DNA of 37,796 bases from Saprolegnia diclina VS20 (taxonomy: Eukaryota > Oomycota > Saprolegniomycetes > Saprolegniales > Saprolegniaceae): the NCBI RefSeq assembly GCF_000281045.1, contig NW_008246142.1, positions 165,772 to 203,567 of the forward strand, given 5' to 3'. A program made the translations under genes and the position numbers. How positions within the stretch are numbered: position 1 is the first letter of the stretch; each line of letters starts with the position of its first letter. The notes below the pieces were generated by a model that searched no databases, had not been told where the DNA came from, and saw only the letters and a list, made by a program, of their open reading frames with translations. This document shows, piece after piece, positions 11,501 to 20,719 of this stretch.

Positions 11501-14282
11501 GTCGCCTCCTGTAGCGGTCGTGACCCCGCCGTCGCCGCCCCGCTGGGACGAAGACGAAGCAACGCCAGAAGGTATCGAGGTGGACAACAACTACGACTTT
11601 GATGCGGCCGCAGCGTGCATTCAACGGGCCGTCCGCGCGTGGCTCGCCGACATTCGTGCGTCCCAAGCCGCCTTTCGCCGCGCGATGGAGCAAGCGCAGA
11701 GCGCGGTCCGTCTCCAGCAATGGTGGCGCGCGTATCGCCGTGTCTCGTTCACCAAGGCGCTTTGGCACCGAATGACCTTCCACCTGCGCTCGTTGCGCGA
11801 CGCGGCGGCCGTGACACTGCAGCGCGCGGTCCGGCGCCGCCAGACGCAAGCGTTCTGGTACGCCCTGGTCTACTACGCGCGTCTCCAGCGTCGCCAAGTG
11901 GCCGCGGCGACCCGAATCCAGCGCTGGCTCCGCACCAAGAGCACGCAGAAGGTGCAGCATTTATGGTCGACCATGGTCGTGCTCTTGCGACAAAAGGAAC
12001 AAGCAGCGGCGACGCGGCTCCAGCGCTGGTGCCGACGCCGTTTCGAGATGGCCGCCTTGTACCGGATCCAGGCGACGTGGTATGCGCTCGCCAACGCGCT
12101 TCTCGAACAGCAGCACGACGCAGCCACGACGCTGCAATTGTGGTATCGCAAAGCCATGCTGCTCCACGTGCGCAAGCAGCGCTGGGTCGATGTCATCCTC
12201 GCCGCCCATTACCAGCGCTGCAACCACGCCGCGGTAGTCATTCAAACGACGTGGCGCCATGCCAAGCGCCGGGCCAATGTCGCTGTGTGGCATAATCTCG
12301 TCAGCCACGTGCTCGAACGCCACCGCCACGAGCTCTGGGACGCCTACACGTCTGCGGCTGCGACGCGGCTCCAGCGCGCCTTTCGACGATATCGGGCGGT
12401 ATGCGTGCGCTCTCGCTGGACCGCGCTTGCCGTTGCCGCCAAGCATGCGCAGGAAACGACGTCCGTGGCCGCAGCCGTGCGTCTCCAGACGTGGTGGCGC
12501 CACTACGCGCACACGTGGGCCCACAAAAAGTGGTGGCTCGACGCGGTCGCCGTGCTCACGTACCACGACCACGCTGCGCGCGTCATCCAAGAGGCGTGGT
12601 ACAAGGCGTGTCGGCGTTCGCAGGTCCGCGACTGGTTTCTCAATGTCATTGCAGCCGTCCGGGAGCTCCAAACGACCGACGCCGCCGCAATCGTTGTCCA
12701 GCGCGCTTGGCGCAAGACGGTGTTGCGTGCCGCGTGGCACACCTTGGTCGCCGATGTCTATCGTGCCAACCAGGCTGCGCTTCTTGTGCAAACCGCGTGG
12801 CGCACGTCGCAGCGCCAGTACCTCGTGCGGGTGTGGTGGACCGACACGATCACGAGTCTCCGTGCCCAGCGCGGCGCGCGCGAGAGAGAAGCGGCGACGA
12901 CGCTCCAGGCCATGTGGCGCGAGTACAAGCGCCGAACGATCCTCCGTTCGTGGTGGACGCACATCATTACACTGCTGTACGAGCAACGCGACGCTATGGT
13001 TGTGCAGAGGCAGCACGAGACCAAGCTAATGCAGCACCAAGCTGCCAAGACGCTCCAAACGTGGTGGCTGGAGGTTCAGCGCCGGTCGCGCGTCCGGGCC
13101 TACTGGACCCAGCTCGTGCTCGTGCTCGAGGAGCAGCGCGACGGTGCCGCGTACACGCTTCAGTCGTGGTGGCGTACGCTGCAGTCCAACCGCCGGCTCA
13201 AGACGATGCAAGATGAGTGGCACTCGCTCGCTGTGTGTCTCTCGATCCAGCAACAAGATGCGCAGAGTCTCTCGGCCACGCGTATCCAGGACTTTGTGCG
13301 GCGCTACCAAAGCCTCCAGTTTCTCAAAAACTGGTGGCTCGGCCTCATCGAGCACGTCCAGTACCGCGAGTCGGCGGCGCGCATCATCCAGGCGTGGTGG
13401 GCCCACGCACGCATGCGCAAGCAGCAGCCCAAGCCGCGCCGGATCTCGATGCACCGCGTCCTCCCGAGCGAGGCGATTCTCAAGCTCCAGGCGTGGTGGC
13501 GCGGCACGCTCGTCCGTCGCCAGTACGACCGGCTCTCGCCCGTGACGGCCGTGCGTCATCGCCTCGACGCGGCCAAGACGTCGGCCAACGTCGTCGCCGC
13601 GGCGCTCCGCGATCAAAAGCCGCTGTTTGTACAAGAAGAGAAGATCAAGCTACGCCTTCGGCTCAAGCGCGCGCTTGCGATTCTACACACGTCGCCGCGC
13701 CTTCAAGACATGCTCCACGCGGTGCATACGCTCGAAATGTGCACGCGCCTCAGTCGCGAGTGCTGCGTCGAATGTCTCTTGCATCAAGTGCCCCGGCTGC
13801 TGTACGCAGCGATCCGCAAGTGCAACCGGAGCCGGCCGCAGCTCGAGCTGCTCCACCAGCTATTGCAGGTGGTACTGAACCTCTGTTTGCACCAGCAAGG
13901 CCGGTTCCACGCGGCCAACATTGCGATCGCCGAGGACGTCGAGGGCCACGCAATGAGCTGCGAGCTCTGGATCGACCTCATGCAAATGCACCGCGACTCG
14001 GCCGTGCTCTTTACGCTCAACGCGCGTCTCCTCAAGTACGCGCTCATGTGTCTCGTGCGCGACAACGTCGAGTTTGACGGCCGCCAGCACACGCTCTTGA
14101 GCGAAGCCCACCGCCGGCTCTCGCTGCTCCACGCGCTCTTTGCAAAGCGTGCGCGGACCAAGAGCATTGTCGACAAGCAGATAGCGCACAAGAACAAGGA
14201 GCTCCCGGGCCAGTTGCACCCGACGCGCGCCATCTCAATTTTGCAAACGCTCCTCGCGCTCCTCCCGGCATCGGCGCATTAG
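8537..14282 (+). CDS. ASPM-like spindle protein (ASH, CH domains, IQ array)
   Basis: Homologue of abnormal spindle / ASPM, which organises spindle poles and binds calmodulin through IQ motifs. Exons are 8537-10312, 10368-10643, 10695-10970 and 11016-14282, giving 1864 aa; all joins are in phase. Domains in order: a short coiled N-terminus; an ASH (ASPM-SPD2-Hydin) domain at about 65-180 (LDFGSIEIGQTRTLPLGFLN, IDVVFTPTKPGRVHAKL); a Ser-rich linker; CH domain 1 at about 475-600 (LRDGVRLVRLLETL, DIVDGHREKTLALLWK); CH domain 2 at about 645-765 (LLLEWCRVVCANYHLAI, FADGKALCLMVHYYHP); the first IQ motifs (HAARVIQRFWY); a Pro-rich S/T-P segment at about 845-952; a long IQ array to about 1615; and a helical C-terminus like the ASPM ARM-like end. 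It is shorter than vertebrate ASPM, and the proline segment interrupts the IQ array. I chose the ATG at 8537; the frame is also open upstream of it. Confidence 0.93.
11463..11540 (+). repeat. 30-bp in-frame tandem repeat inside the ASPM gene
   Basis: Two identical 30-base units at 11463-11492 and 11493-11522 are followed by a partial third copy. They encode APPSPPVAVV-type decapeptides in the proline-rich insert. The repeat keeps the frame, so copy number can vary without breaking the protein. Confidence 0.8.
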
Positions 14283-14882
14283 CTCAGACCACCAACGACT
14301 ATCTATTAGCAAACAGAATATGATCTTTACGTGTCCAAGCACTGCAATCAATACCGCCACGACTACGTACAGCGCAGATGCTGGCACGACTGAGATGAGT
14401 GAGCCTTGCCCTTTCGTCTAAGCTGTAGTTTCTGGCTTCGTGATGGCGTCGGAAGAGGCTGGGCAGCTGTGCCAAGCGTCGAAGCGATCGAGGGCCAATG
14501 AAGGGTCAACGTACGCGGTCGTCGCACAACTCAGCAGTGTCAAGGATGCCCAAGTGCTGACTGGGCAACCGACGAGCCTGCCCGTGGCGACGGAGTGGCC
14601 AGTGGCGGAAGGCCATACTTGGGTGCGGCCTGCGGAGACATGCAGTAGCGACATGTCAAGTGATGGCGACGCGGTCGACGGCGGCAAGAGGGGCGAGGCG
14701 AATGCTGCGTGGGACACGAGACAACACACAGGGTCAAGGAGGTCGTGGTATTCAAAAACGCGGGTACGACAAGGGCGGACGCGGACGAAACGAAATCGCT
14801 TATATAAGTACGTAGCCAGCTATTCGTCCTCATCTACAGAAGGTCAGCGACGCGAAGGAGCTTGCCGCGGCGCGCCGACGAG
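14283..14882. other. Intergenic, one uncertain ORF
   Basis: This 600 bp lies between the ASPM stop and the RNase kappa-like stop. A plus-strand frame from ATG 14443 runs to about 14997 and would encode a Ser/Thr/Arg-rich protein with no recognisable domain. It overlaps the opposite gene, so I do not call it. Otherwise I see only presumed 3' UTR. Confidence 0.35.
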
Positions 14883-15240
14883 TTACCTACTCAAAAGCGG
14901 CGTCTTCTCGTTCGTGACGCCTTCGACGCGCTCGCTCATCTGCAGATGCTCGTACGCCGAGCTGCCATTGTCGGTCTTGCGGGCCTCGACAAAGTAGACG
15001 GCAATCGACGCCGCAAACACGCCGGCGTACACGATGGCTACATCCAAGGGCATGAGCTCATTCGACTCGCAACGCAATGGCGCATCTACCAGTGTTGTAC
15101 ACGGGGCCGGCCGTCACGTCCTTCCCGAGGCTCTTGATGTACTGCGGCTGGCTCTGCATGAGGAAGCCGAGGAGCCCGAGGAAGATGACACCAAAGGCCG
15201 AGAGCATCGAGCAGCACAACGCGCAGCTTTGCTTGGACAT
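14883..15240 (-). CDS. Ribonuclease kappa / V-ATPase subunit f-like small membrane protein
   Basis: A small two-TM protein of about 101 aa. Exon 1 (15240-15118) begins MSKQSCALCCSMLSAFGVIF, with a Cys-rich start and first hydrophobic helix like those of RNASEK proteins. Exon 2 (15065-14883) gives PLDVAIVYAGVFAASIAVYF, the second helix, and a tail ending EKTPLLSR. In animals this family is a subunit of the V-ATPase Vo sector and was first described as an endoribonuclease. The 52-nt intron joins in phase but ends in GAG rather than the TAG used by neighbours, so this boundary is the weak point. Size and topology fit the family; the assignment rests on remembered similarity. It is head-to-head with the HSF-type gene. 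Confidence 0.6.
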
Positions 15241-15832
15241 GGCGTCGGTCGAATTGCAGAATGGCAAGCTACGGAGCGGCGCAATACAATGCGACTTTCG
15301 ACCCTTTTCATACAAATCGTACGATAATAAAATAAAACGACACAAGAAAGTGAGGACGCCACCGCCGTATCCGGAGGGAGAGGCCCAACGCCGTCAACTG
15401 GATTTTTATTACTTGCCATTTGTATTTAAATTAAATCCCGCGACCGCACCGTGTCTGTGGCCCGCCGACGCCCGTATCCGGACTGCTCCAGACGACTTGA
15501 AGTTGATCATGTGATCGCAAGCTTGGATATCACAGCCGCCACGATCCTCGACTCGTGCACAGTCTCAAGACAATGGTACGACGATACCATGGGCAGACGC
15601 AGTATATTTTTGACACAGGCGATGAGCAACGTGGCGCAAAGAGCCCCGCGGTGCGAGGAACGTCGCCAACGTAGGACCAAGCCGACCAAGATGTCCGGAT
15701 TGTCCACCGGGTCGATCGTTGTAAGCGCGCGCGCCACAAGGCGGGACAAGGCGGGACAAGGCGGGACCAGGTCGCGTATGCGTCAAGCAACGTGGCGCAG
15801 CGGTGTAGAGTGCAATCGAGCCCGAGGTGCCG
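15241..15832. promoter_or_regulatory. Divergent promoter region, RNase kappa-like / HSF
   Basis: This 592-bp region between two divergent start codons has no convincing gene. A GC-rich 10-bp tandem repeat lies at 15741-15770, shortly before the HSF-type start codon. Confidence 0.4.
15741..15770. repeat. 10-bp tandem repeat, three copies
   Basis: The unit gcgggacaag is present as two perfect copies and one with a single mismatch. It sits 63 bp upstream of the HSF-type ATG at 15833. A role as a multimeric factor-binding site is possible but not shown. Confidence 0.6.
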
Positions 15833-16399
15833 ATGACTCCACGACCAACGTTGGCGCCGTTCATTCAGACGCTCATCGAGATGCTGCAGTCGCATGCGCC
15901 GTGCCTCCATTGGAACGAAGATGGCAAGTCCTTTGACATTCTCGACATTGATGTTTTCTCGACATCGGTGCTCCCGCGCTTCTTCCGCCACAGCAAGTTT
16001 ACGAGCTTCCAGCGCCAGCTCAACTACTTTAGCTTCCGGAAGCAGTCCCGGCGACAGTCGAGCGTGTGCACGTACGCCCACGAGTCGCTCTCGCTACGAG
16101 AGCCCGCGCAGGCGCTGCAGATCGTCCGCAAGACAGTCAAGGAGCGCAGCTACAAGGCCAAGCAGCCCGACGAAGCCAAAGCCAAAGGTGTGCTGGCCTA
16201 CACGGAGGCGTCGATGGCGTATTCGCAGGCATGGCTCAAACCGCCGCCTCCCAAGCTCACTGACATGGCCATGGACATGACACCACTTGCGTTTGCGTAC
16301 AACAGCGAGGCCGACGTGGGTACGATCGAGGCCCGCATGCCCCTTCTCGACGACGAGATGACAAGTTGGCTCTTGACGCAGTTTGAAGACCAGATCTAG
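15833..16399 (+). CDS. HSF-type DNA-binding domain protein (small)
   Basis: A heat-shock-factor-type transcription factor of 188 aa in a single exon. The winged-helix domain occupies about residues 5-100: APFIQTLIEML, WNEDGKSFDILD, then the recognition-helix region LPRFFRHSKFTSFQRQLNYF followed by SFRK. Downstream there is only a short tail, PPPPK and acidic residues (LLDDEMTSWLL near the C-terminus) that could serve as a minimal activation segment. I see no clear heptad-repeat trimerisation region such as canonical HSF1 has. Oomycetes have large HSF families that include short members, so the small size may be normal. The ATG at 15833 lies directly before the domain. It ends 61 bp from the convergent SmG gene. 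Confidence 0.88.
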   Translation: MTPRPTLAPFIQTLIEMLQSHAPCLHWNEDGKSFDILDIDVFSTSVLPRFFRHSKFTSFQRQLNYFSFRKQSRRQSSVCTYAHESLSLREPAQALQIVRKTVKERSYKAKQPDEAKAKGVLAYTEASMAYSQAWLKPPPPKLTDMAMDMTPLAFAYNSEADVGTIEARMPLLDDEMTSWLLTQFEDQI

Positions 16400-16460
16400 G
16401 AACGTGCGTTGACGGTGGATGAATACATAACGTGTGCTGCATTAATCAGTCGCCTTACGC

Positions 16461-16691
16461 TTACATACGGTCGAGGCATTCGAATTGGACGATGCTGTTG
16501 CCGCGGATGACGACCATGCCGAGCTTGTTGGCCTCGGTCGTCGAGACCTCCTCGATGGCCTCTTCCAGCGTGATGTTCATGAACTGGTCGAAGCCGCGCA
16601 GGACGCCCGAGACCTTGCGGCTGCCATTGAGCTTGATGCAGAGCGTCTTATCCATGTACTTCTTGAGATCCGGGCCCGTGTTCTTGCTCAT
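16461..16691 (-). CDS. SNRPG: Small nuclear ribonucleoprotein G (Sm G)
   Basis: Core Sm protein G, part of the heptameric ring on U1, U2, U4 and U5 snRNAs in the nuclear spliceosome. The 76-aa single-exon protein has the full Sm fold: Sm1 (DKTLCIKLNGSRKVSGVLRG, FDQFMNITLEEA) and Sm2 (LGMVVIRGNSIVQFECLDRM). The IRGNSI signature and the start MSKNTGPDLKKYMDK fit Sm G rather than LSm7. Length equals the animal and plant proteins. The tail faces the HSF-type gene. Two CCAAT boxes lie about 80-115 bp upstream of the start. Confidence 0.96.
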   Translation of the reverse strand: MSKNTGPDLKKYMDKTLCIKLNGSRKVSGVLRGFDQFMNITLEEAIEEVSTTEANKLGMVVIRGNSIVQFECLDRM

Positions 16692-16772
16692 GCTTCCTGG
16701 TCACTCGCTGCTTCGCACACTCCACCACTCACAACGCGAGCGTTCGAAATTCCCCTTTTTCCGATTTTAAAC

Positions 16773-16806
16773 CAATCCGACCGCAGGATTATTTTGACCA
16801 ATCCGA
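16773..16806 (-). promoter_or_regulatory. Paired CCAAT boxes upstream of SmG
   Basis: The decamer accaatccga occurs twice, at about 16771-16780 and 16797-16806, on the plus strand. It is upstream of the minus-strand SmG start at 16691. CCAAT is the classical NF-Y site, and similar boxes recur in other intergenic regions of this window. Confidence 0.5.
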
Positions 16807-17115
16807 ACGAGGTATATCTCAGTTTAAAACATACTTCGTTTTAAACAAGTCACCTGTTCCAAAACAACATGAGCTTGATGGTGCTAGCCCACTCGTCCCC
16901 ACATGTACTTGTATACAATCCAAATCAAAGGGACACGAGAGGTAAAATTCAATCCACATGGGGCACTCTTGTCACTGGAACAATATTGCAACGGAATGCA
17001 ACGCGCACCAAGCACCAAATTGCTGTTTCAAACACTATGGGCTGTATAAAACCAGAAATGGTGTTTCATACCGCTAGAATCACGCCACATTGCAGATCCA
17101 GACCAGCCAGCCAAC

Positions 17116-17469
17116 ATGCCCAGCGAGATCCGCCGCCTCCACGTCGAAGGCCGCTACAGCGAGGTCGTCGTGCACAACGGGACCGTGTACCTCTCGGGTC
17201 AGCTGGCCGACGACCTCGACGGCGACATTGCCGCGCAGACCACCGAGACGCTCGCGAGCATCGACCAATTCCTCGCCGACGCGGGCACGGACAAGTCGCG
17301 CATCCTCTCGGTGACCATCTACCTCAAGGACATGGCTGATTACGCCGGTATGAACGCGGTCTGGGACGCGTGGGTCGTCAAGGGCGCGACGCCGGCCCGC
17401 GCCACGGTGCAGTCGGCGCTGTACGACCCCAAGGTGCTCGTCGAGATGTCGGTCATCGCGGCGCTCTAA
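17116..17469 (+). CDS. RidA/YjgF family imine deaminase (short form)
   Basis: A RidA-family protein of 117 aa, single exon. Such enzymes hydrolyse reactive enamine/imine intermediates made by PLP enzymes and release ammonia. Signature segments are NGTVYLSGQLADD near the N-terminus, NAVWDAWVV, and the C-terminal TPARATVQSALYD...VEMSVIA. The last contains the substrate-binding Arg and the usual Glu. There is no targeting extension, so it is probably cytosolic. It forms one arm of a 99% identical inverted repeat with the gene ending at 17877. A GABA aminotransferase (a PLP enzyme) lies 1.6 kb downstream, which fits RidA biology but may be coincidence. Confidence 0.92.
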   Translation: MPSEIRRLHVEGRYSEVVVHNGTVYLSGQLADDLDGDIAAQTTETLASIDQFLADAGTDKSRILSVTIYLKDMADYAGMNAVWDAWVVKGATPARATVQSALYDPKVLVEMSVIAAL

Positions 17470-17495
17470 TGCAGTACGAGGAGTTATTGCTTTTG
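17123..17495 (+). repeat. Left arm of 373-bp inverted gene duplication (RidA)
   Basis: This segment matches the reverse complement of 17851-18223 over 373 bases without gaps, with only three substitutions that I can find. The match covers nearly all of the RidA coding region plus about 26 bases after the stop. The spacer between the arms is 355 bp. Confidence 0.92.
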
Positions 17496-17850
17496 TATTC
17501 GATTTCTACAGACAAATCACTCTTACTGGCGCCGTCGACATCACTTGAACGCCCTCTCAACTGCAATCTCGTGCTTGTTTGAGTGCATATCGCGTTGAAG
17601 TGGAGGAGCGAATGCACAATAGCTTTCGAAAGACTCAAGAACATCGGGCTGAGCAATACTGGTACCGTTCGACACGTCTACGAGTGCCAAGCACCGAAAG
17701 CGAGACGCGACGGACGATACACTCCACGGCAGACGCTGGCGGCGAACCTCGCAGTTGCGACCTGTTGGTCACGTGTCTTTCTGTACGCAGTTGGTTCTTG
17801 CTTCACTTTGGTCCAATGGAAAGACCGATGAAATCCCGAGACAATCAAAT
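17496..17850. other. Spacer between convergent RidA genes
   Basis: This 355-bp unique spacer lies between the inverted arms. I see no gene in it. It must hold both 3' ends and polyadenylation signals. Confidence 0.5.
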
Positions 17851-18223
17851 CAAAAGCAATAACTCCTCGTACTGCATTAGAGCGCCGCGATGACCGACAT
17901 CTCGACGAGCACCTTGGGGTCGTACAGCGCCGACTGCACCGTGGCGCGGGCCGGCGTCGCGCCCTTGACGACCCACGCGTCCCAGACCGCGTTCATACCG
18001 GCGTAATCAGCCATGTCCTTGAGGTAGATGGTCACCGAGAGGATGCGCGACTTATCCGTGCCCGCGTCGGCGAGGAATTGGTCGATGCTCGCGAGCGTCT
18101 CGGTGGTCTGCGCGGCAACGTCGCCGTCGAGGTCGTCGGCCAGCTGACCCGAGAGGTACACGGTCCCGTTGTACACGACGACCTCGCTGTAGCGGCCTTC
18201 GACGTGGAGGCGGCGGATCTCGC
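17851..18223 (-). repeat. Right arm of 373-bp inverted gene duplication (RidA)
   Basis: Reverse-complement copy of 17123-17495. The three differences change His to Tyr (VHNGT/VYNGT) and Ile to Val (DGDI/DGDV), and one GAC to GAT silently. Homology stops sharply at the first codons and shortly after the stop. Confidence 0.92.
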
Positions 18224-18365
18224 GCTTCGTGCTAAAGGCCATCGGCAGCTGCACCGTGCGCGGCTTCATGTGTACAGCGCTGGCACGGACACACGGTCGC
18301 AGCGCGCGTCGCGCACCGCCGGTAACGAGAGGCTTGATCCACCTTGCCGCAGCAACGAACGCCAT
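17877..18365 (-). CDS. RidA/YjgF family imine deaminase with N-terminal (likely mitochondrial) extension
   Basis: A RidA-family protein of 162 aa. Its last ~113 residues are nearly identical to the convergent short paralogue. The first ~48 residues (MAFVAAARWIKPLVTGGARR, then Arg-rich and lacking acidic residues, ending MAFSTKR) look like a mitochondrial presequence. The ATG at 18365 begins the extension; the frame is also open upstream to 18455, but that stretch does not read like a protein start. The pair would supply a cytosolic and an organellar isoform from separate genes. The catalytic Arg and Glu regions are intact. Confidence 0.88.
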   Translation of the reverse strand: MAFVAAARWIKPLVTGGARRALRPCVRASAVHMKPRTVQLPMAFSTKREIRRLHVEGRYSEVVVYNGTVYLSGQLADDLDGDVAAQTTETLASIDQFLADAGTDKSRILSVTIYLKDMADYAGMNAVWDAWVVKGATPARATVQSALYDPKVLVEMSVIAAL

Positions 18366-19064
18366 TGTTTTGGTGTGGTGGCAGCTATTGGTGGCACATA
18401 TTAGATTATTCGTGGCTTTTGCCACAAATAAAAACAAAAGATCGGGCGTCTCCATTTGGTGCCATGATCGTCATGGGGTAGTAAACCGATTAGTTGACAC
18501 AGCGTCTCTCGTGCATGGCTGTCTTGGCATCCGCCGAGTGCAAGGGTATCGACGAGCCTCACAGAATGCTCGGTTGTTGCTGCAGAACAAGCCCAAACCC
18601 CTGTCGCTCCACTACCATTAGCGGTAGTATCACGGACGAGCCTGGCTCTCAACGTTGTATGAAGAGGCGGGAAGGTTAGCGCCATACCAGAACCAATAGC
18701 CCTCATGTGCTGCCATTATGAATGGACCTTACAATGGTCTCGTGATGCCGATCCAGTGCTGTGGAGCTGTGCTGTGGGGTGTCGGTGCGAACTGATTCAG
18801 TGACGTTCGTCGGACCGTACCCATGGCTGTCGTCTTTCGCGATCAGATCTCTGAACGTCCCTCCTGCCGCCAGAGCTTGCCGCCAGCCCGTCCCTGCCCC
18901 CGCGTGCGCTGCATGCTATCATGAACACGCCCACTTCTTCTTCCCTGCTGACGACAAGTTCAAGTGGGTTGAGATCTGAGTGCGCAATCGACCAGCTGGC
19001 GGCGCCGCACCAACTTCAACTTGGATCTTAGGGTTTCGATTTCCGTGGTCAGTTTTCCTTTGAC
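18366..19064. promoter_or_regulatory. Divergent intergenic region, RidA / GABA aminotransferase
   Basis: This 699-bp region lies between divergent start codons. A minus-strand frame at 18401-18706 has no recognisable motif. It presumably carries both promoters; I see no specific site that I would defend. Confidence 0.4.
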
Positions 19065-20681
19065 ATGATGAGGATGATGATGGTATCCAACGGCCGGCAA
19101 ACGATGCGCACGGTGCGCGGATTTGCCTCATTGGCGCTACCCGCGCTGCCGTCGACGCCGACGCCGGCCTTCCCCGGCGAAGCCGCCTCGGCGCACATGG
19201 CGACGTCGTACCCTGGCCCCCGCTCGATCGCGCTTGGCCGCGAGATGCAGTCGATGCAGCAAGCGGCGGCCGTCCAGTTCTTTGTCGACTATACCGCGAG
19301 CAAGGGCAACTACATCGTGGACGTTGACGGCAACCGGTACCTCGATGTCTATGCACAGATCGCGTCGCTCCCGATTGGATACAACCACCCACGCATCCAC
19401 GCAGCGATCCAGGACCCCAAGAATCTCGCGATTTTAAGCCAGCGGCCGTGCCTCGGGATCCTTCCGCCGGCCGACTGGGCCAACATGCTCGAGACAACGC
19501 TCGCTAAGATGCAGCCGCCCGGCCTGTCCGAGATAGCGACGCTCATGTGCGGCTCGTGCGCGAACGAGAACGCATTCAAGGCCGTCTTCATCTGGTACCA
19601 AACCAAGGCGCGCGGTGCGACAGATACATTCGCCTCTGTATGCAAAGAGGCTCATCGAAGGCGATATTGTAGGCGGACCGCCAACCGAGCTAGACTTGCA
19701 GTCCAGCATGCGCAACGCGGCGCCGGGCTCTCCCGCGCTCTCGATCTTGTCGTTTGCAGGCGGCTTCCATGGCCGCCTCCTCGGGTGTCTCTCGGCCACA
19801 CACTCCAAGGCCATTCACAAGGTGGACATCCCCGCCATGGACTGGCCCGTCGCGCCGTTCCCAAAGCTCACGTACCCGCTGGCCGACCACGCAGATGCCA
19901 ACGCCCAAGAGGAGGCAAAGTGCCTCGACTACGTCGACGCGCTCTTGACGCAGCACAACGTCAAGAAGACAGCGTCGTCCGAGGTGGCAGGCATGATCGT
20001 CGAGCCAATCCAAGCTGAAGGCGGCGACAACCATGCGAGTCCGGCCTTTTTCCGCCAGCTGCGCGAGGTACAAAACTATCAGTGTATCAATGTATCAGGT
20101 GGCACTGATGGCATCACAAGATTGCAGCCCGGCACGGTGTCGCATTTATCGTGGACGAAGTGCAAACGGGCGGCGGCAGCACGGGCAAGTTCTGGGCGCA
20201 CGAGCACTGGGCGCTCGCGAGGCCGCCGGACGTGGTGACGTTCAGCAAGAAGATGCAGACGGGTGGGTACTACGCCAAGCCCGAGTTTCGCCCGCAAGAG
20301 ACGTACCGCATCTTCAACACATGGATGGGCGACCCGGCCAAGATGCTTCAGCTTCAAGCCTTTGTCGATGCGGTCGACGAGGATCACTTGCTCGAGAACA
20401 CACGCATCGCCGGTGAGTACCTCCAGAACGGCCTGCACCAGCTCGCGGCCCAGTACCCGAGCGTCCTCAGCAACGTGCGCGGTGTCGGCACGTACGTGGC
20501 CGTGGACTTTGCGTCGCCGGCGCAGCGCGACCTCGCGGTGACACGCCTCCGCGGCGTCGGGCTCCAATCGGGCGGCTGCGGCGACCGGTCTCTGCGCTTC
20601 CGACCCGCGCTGGTCTTTCAGCCCCAGCACGCCCGCGAGGCGCTCGAGCTCATCGACCACGTCTGCAACGGGCTCAAGTAA
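19065..20681 (+). CDS. ABAT: 4-aminobutyrate aminotransferase, mitochondrial (class III PLP enzyme)
   Basis: GABA transaminase moves the GABA amino group to 2-oxoglutarate in the mitochondrial GABA shunt. Exons are 19065-19614, 19673-20067 and 20121-20681, giving 501 aa, the same length as the animal enzyme. Visible motifs: Arg-rich presequence; DVDGNRYLDVYAQIASLPIG; CGSCANENAFKAVFIWY; SILSFAGGFHGR; MIVEPIQAEGGDNHAS; the cofactor motif FIVDEVQTGGGSTGKFWAHE; and the Schiff-base Lys region VTFSKKMQTGGYY followed by YRIFNTWMGDP. All match eukaryotic ABAT rather than bacterial GabT. Introns are 58 and 53 nt; the second uses an AAG acceptor that gives LREIAARHGVAF. Several in-frame ATGs lie near the start; I took the first. 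Confidence 0.95.
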
Positions 20682-20719
20682 TTCAAGTGCGTACCTTACT
20701 GACAAATATATACTGTGTG

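Noticed and set aside
11961-13016. Long open frame (351 codons) antisense to ASPM
   Set aside because: It mirrors the IQ-motif exon. GC-rich third positions on the sense strand remove stops on the other strand, and the translation has no domain.
14443-14997. Plus-strand ORF of about 185 codons
   Set aside because: No motif, odd composition, and it overlaps the opposite RNase kappa-like exon.
17851-18223. Right RidA copy as a pure assembly duplicate
   Set aside because: It has three base differences, a distinct N-terminal extension and unique flanks, so a real second gene is more likely.
19615-19672. Apparent frameshift with early stop in the GABA aminotransferase
   Set aside because: A 58-nt GT...TAG intron removes it and restores the family sequence RGGPPTELDL in phase, so the gene is not a pseudogene.
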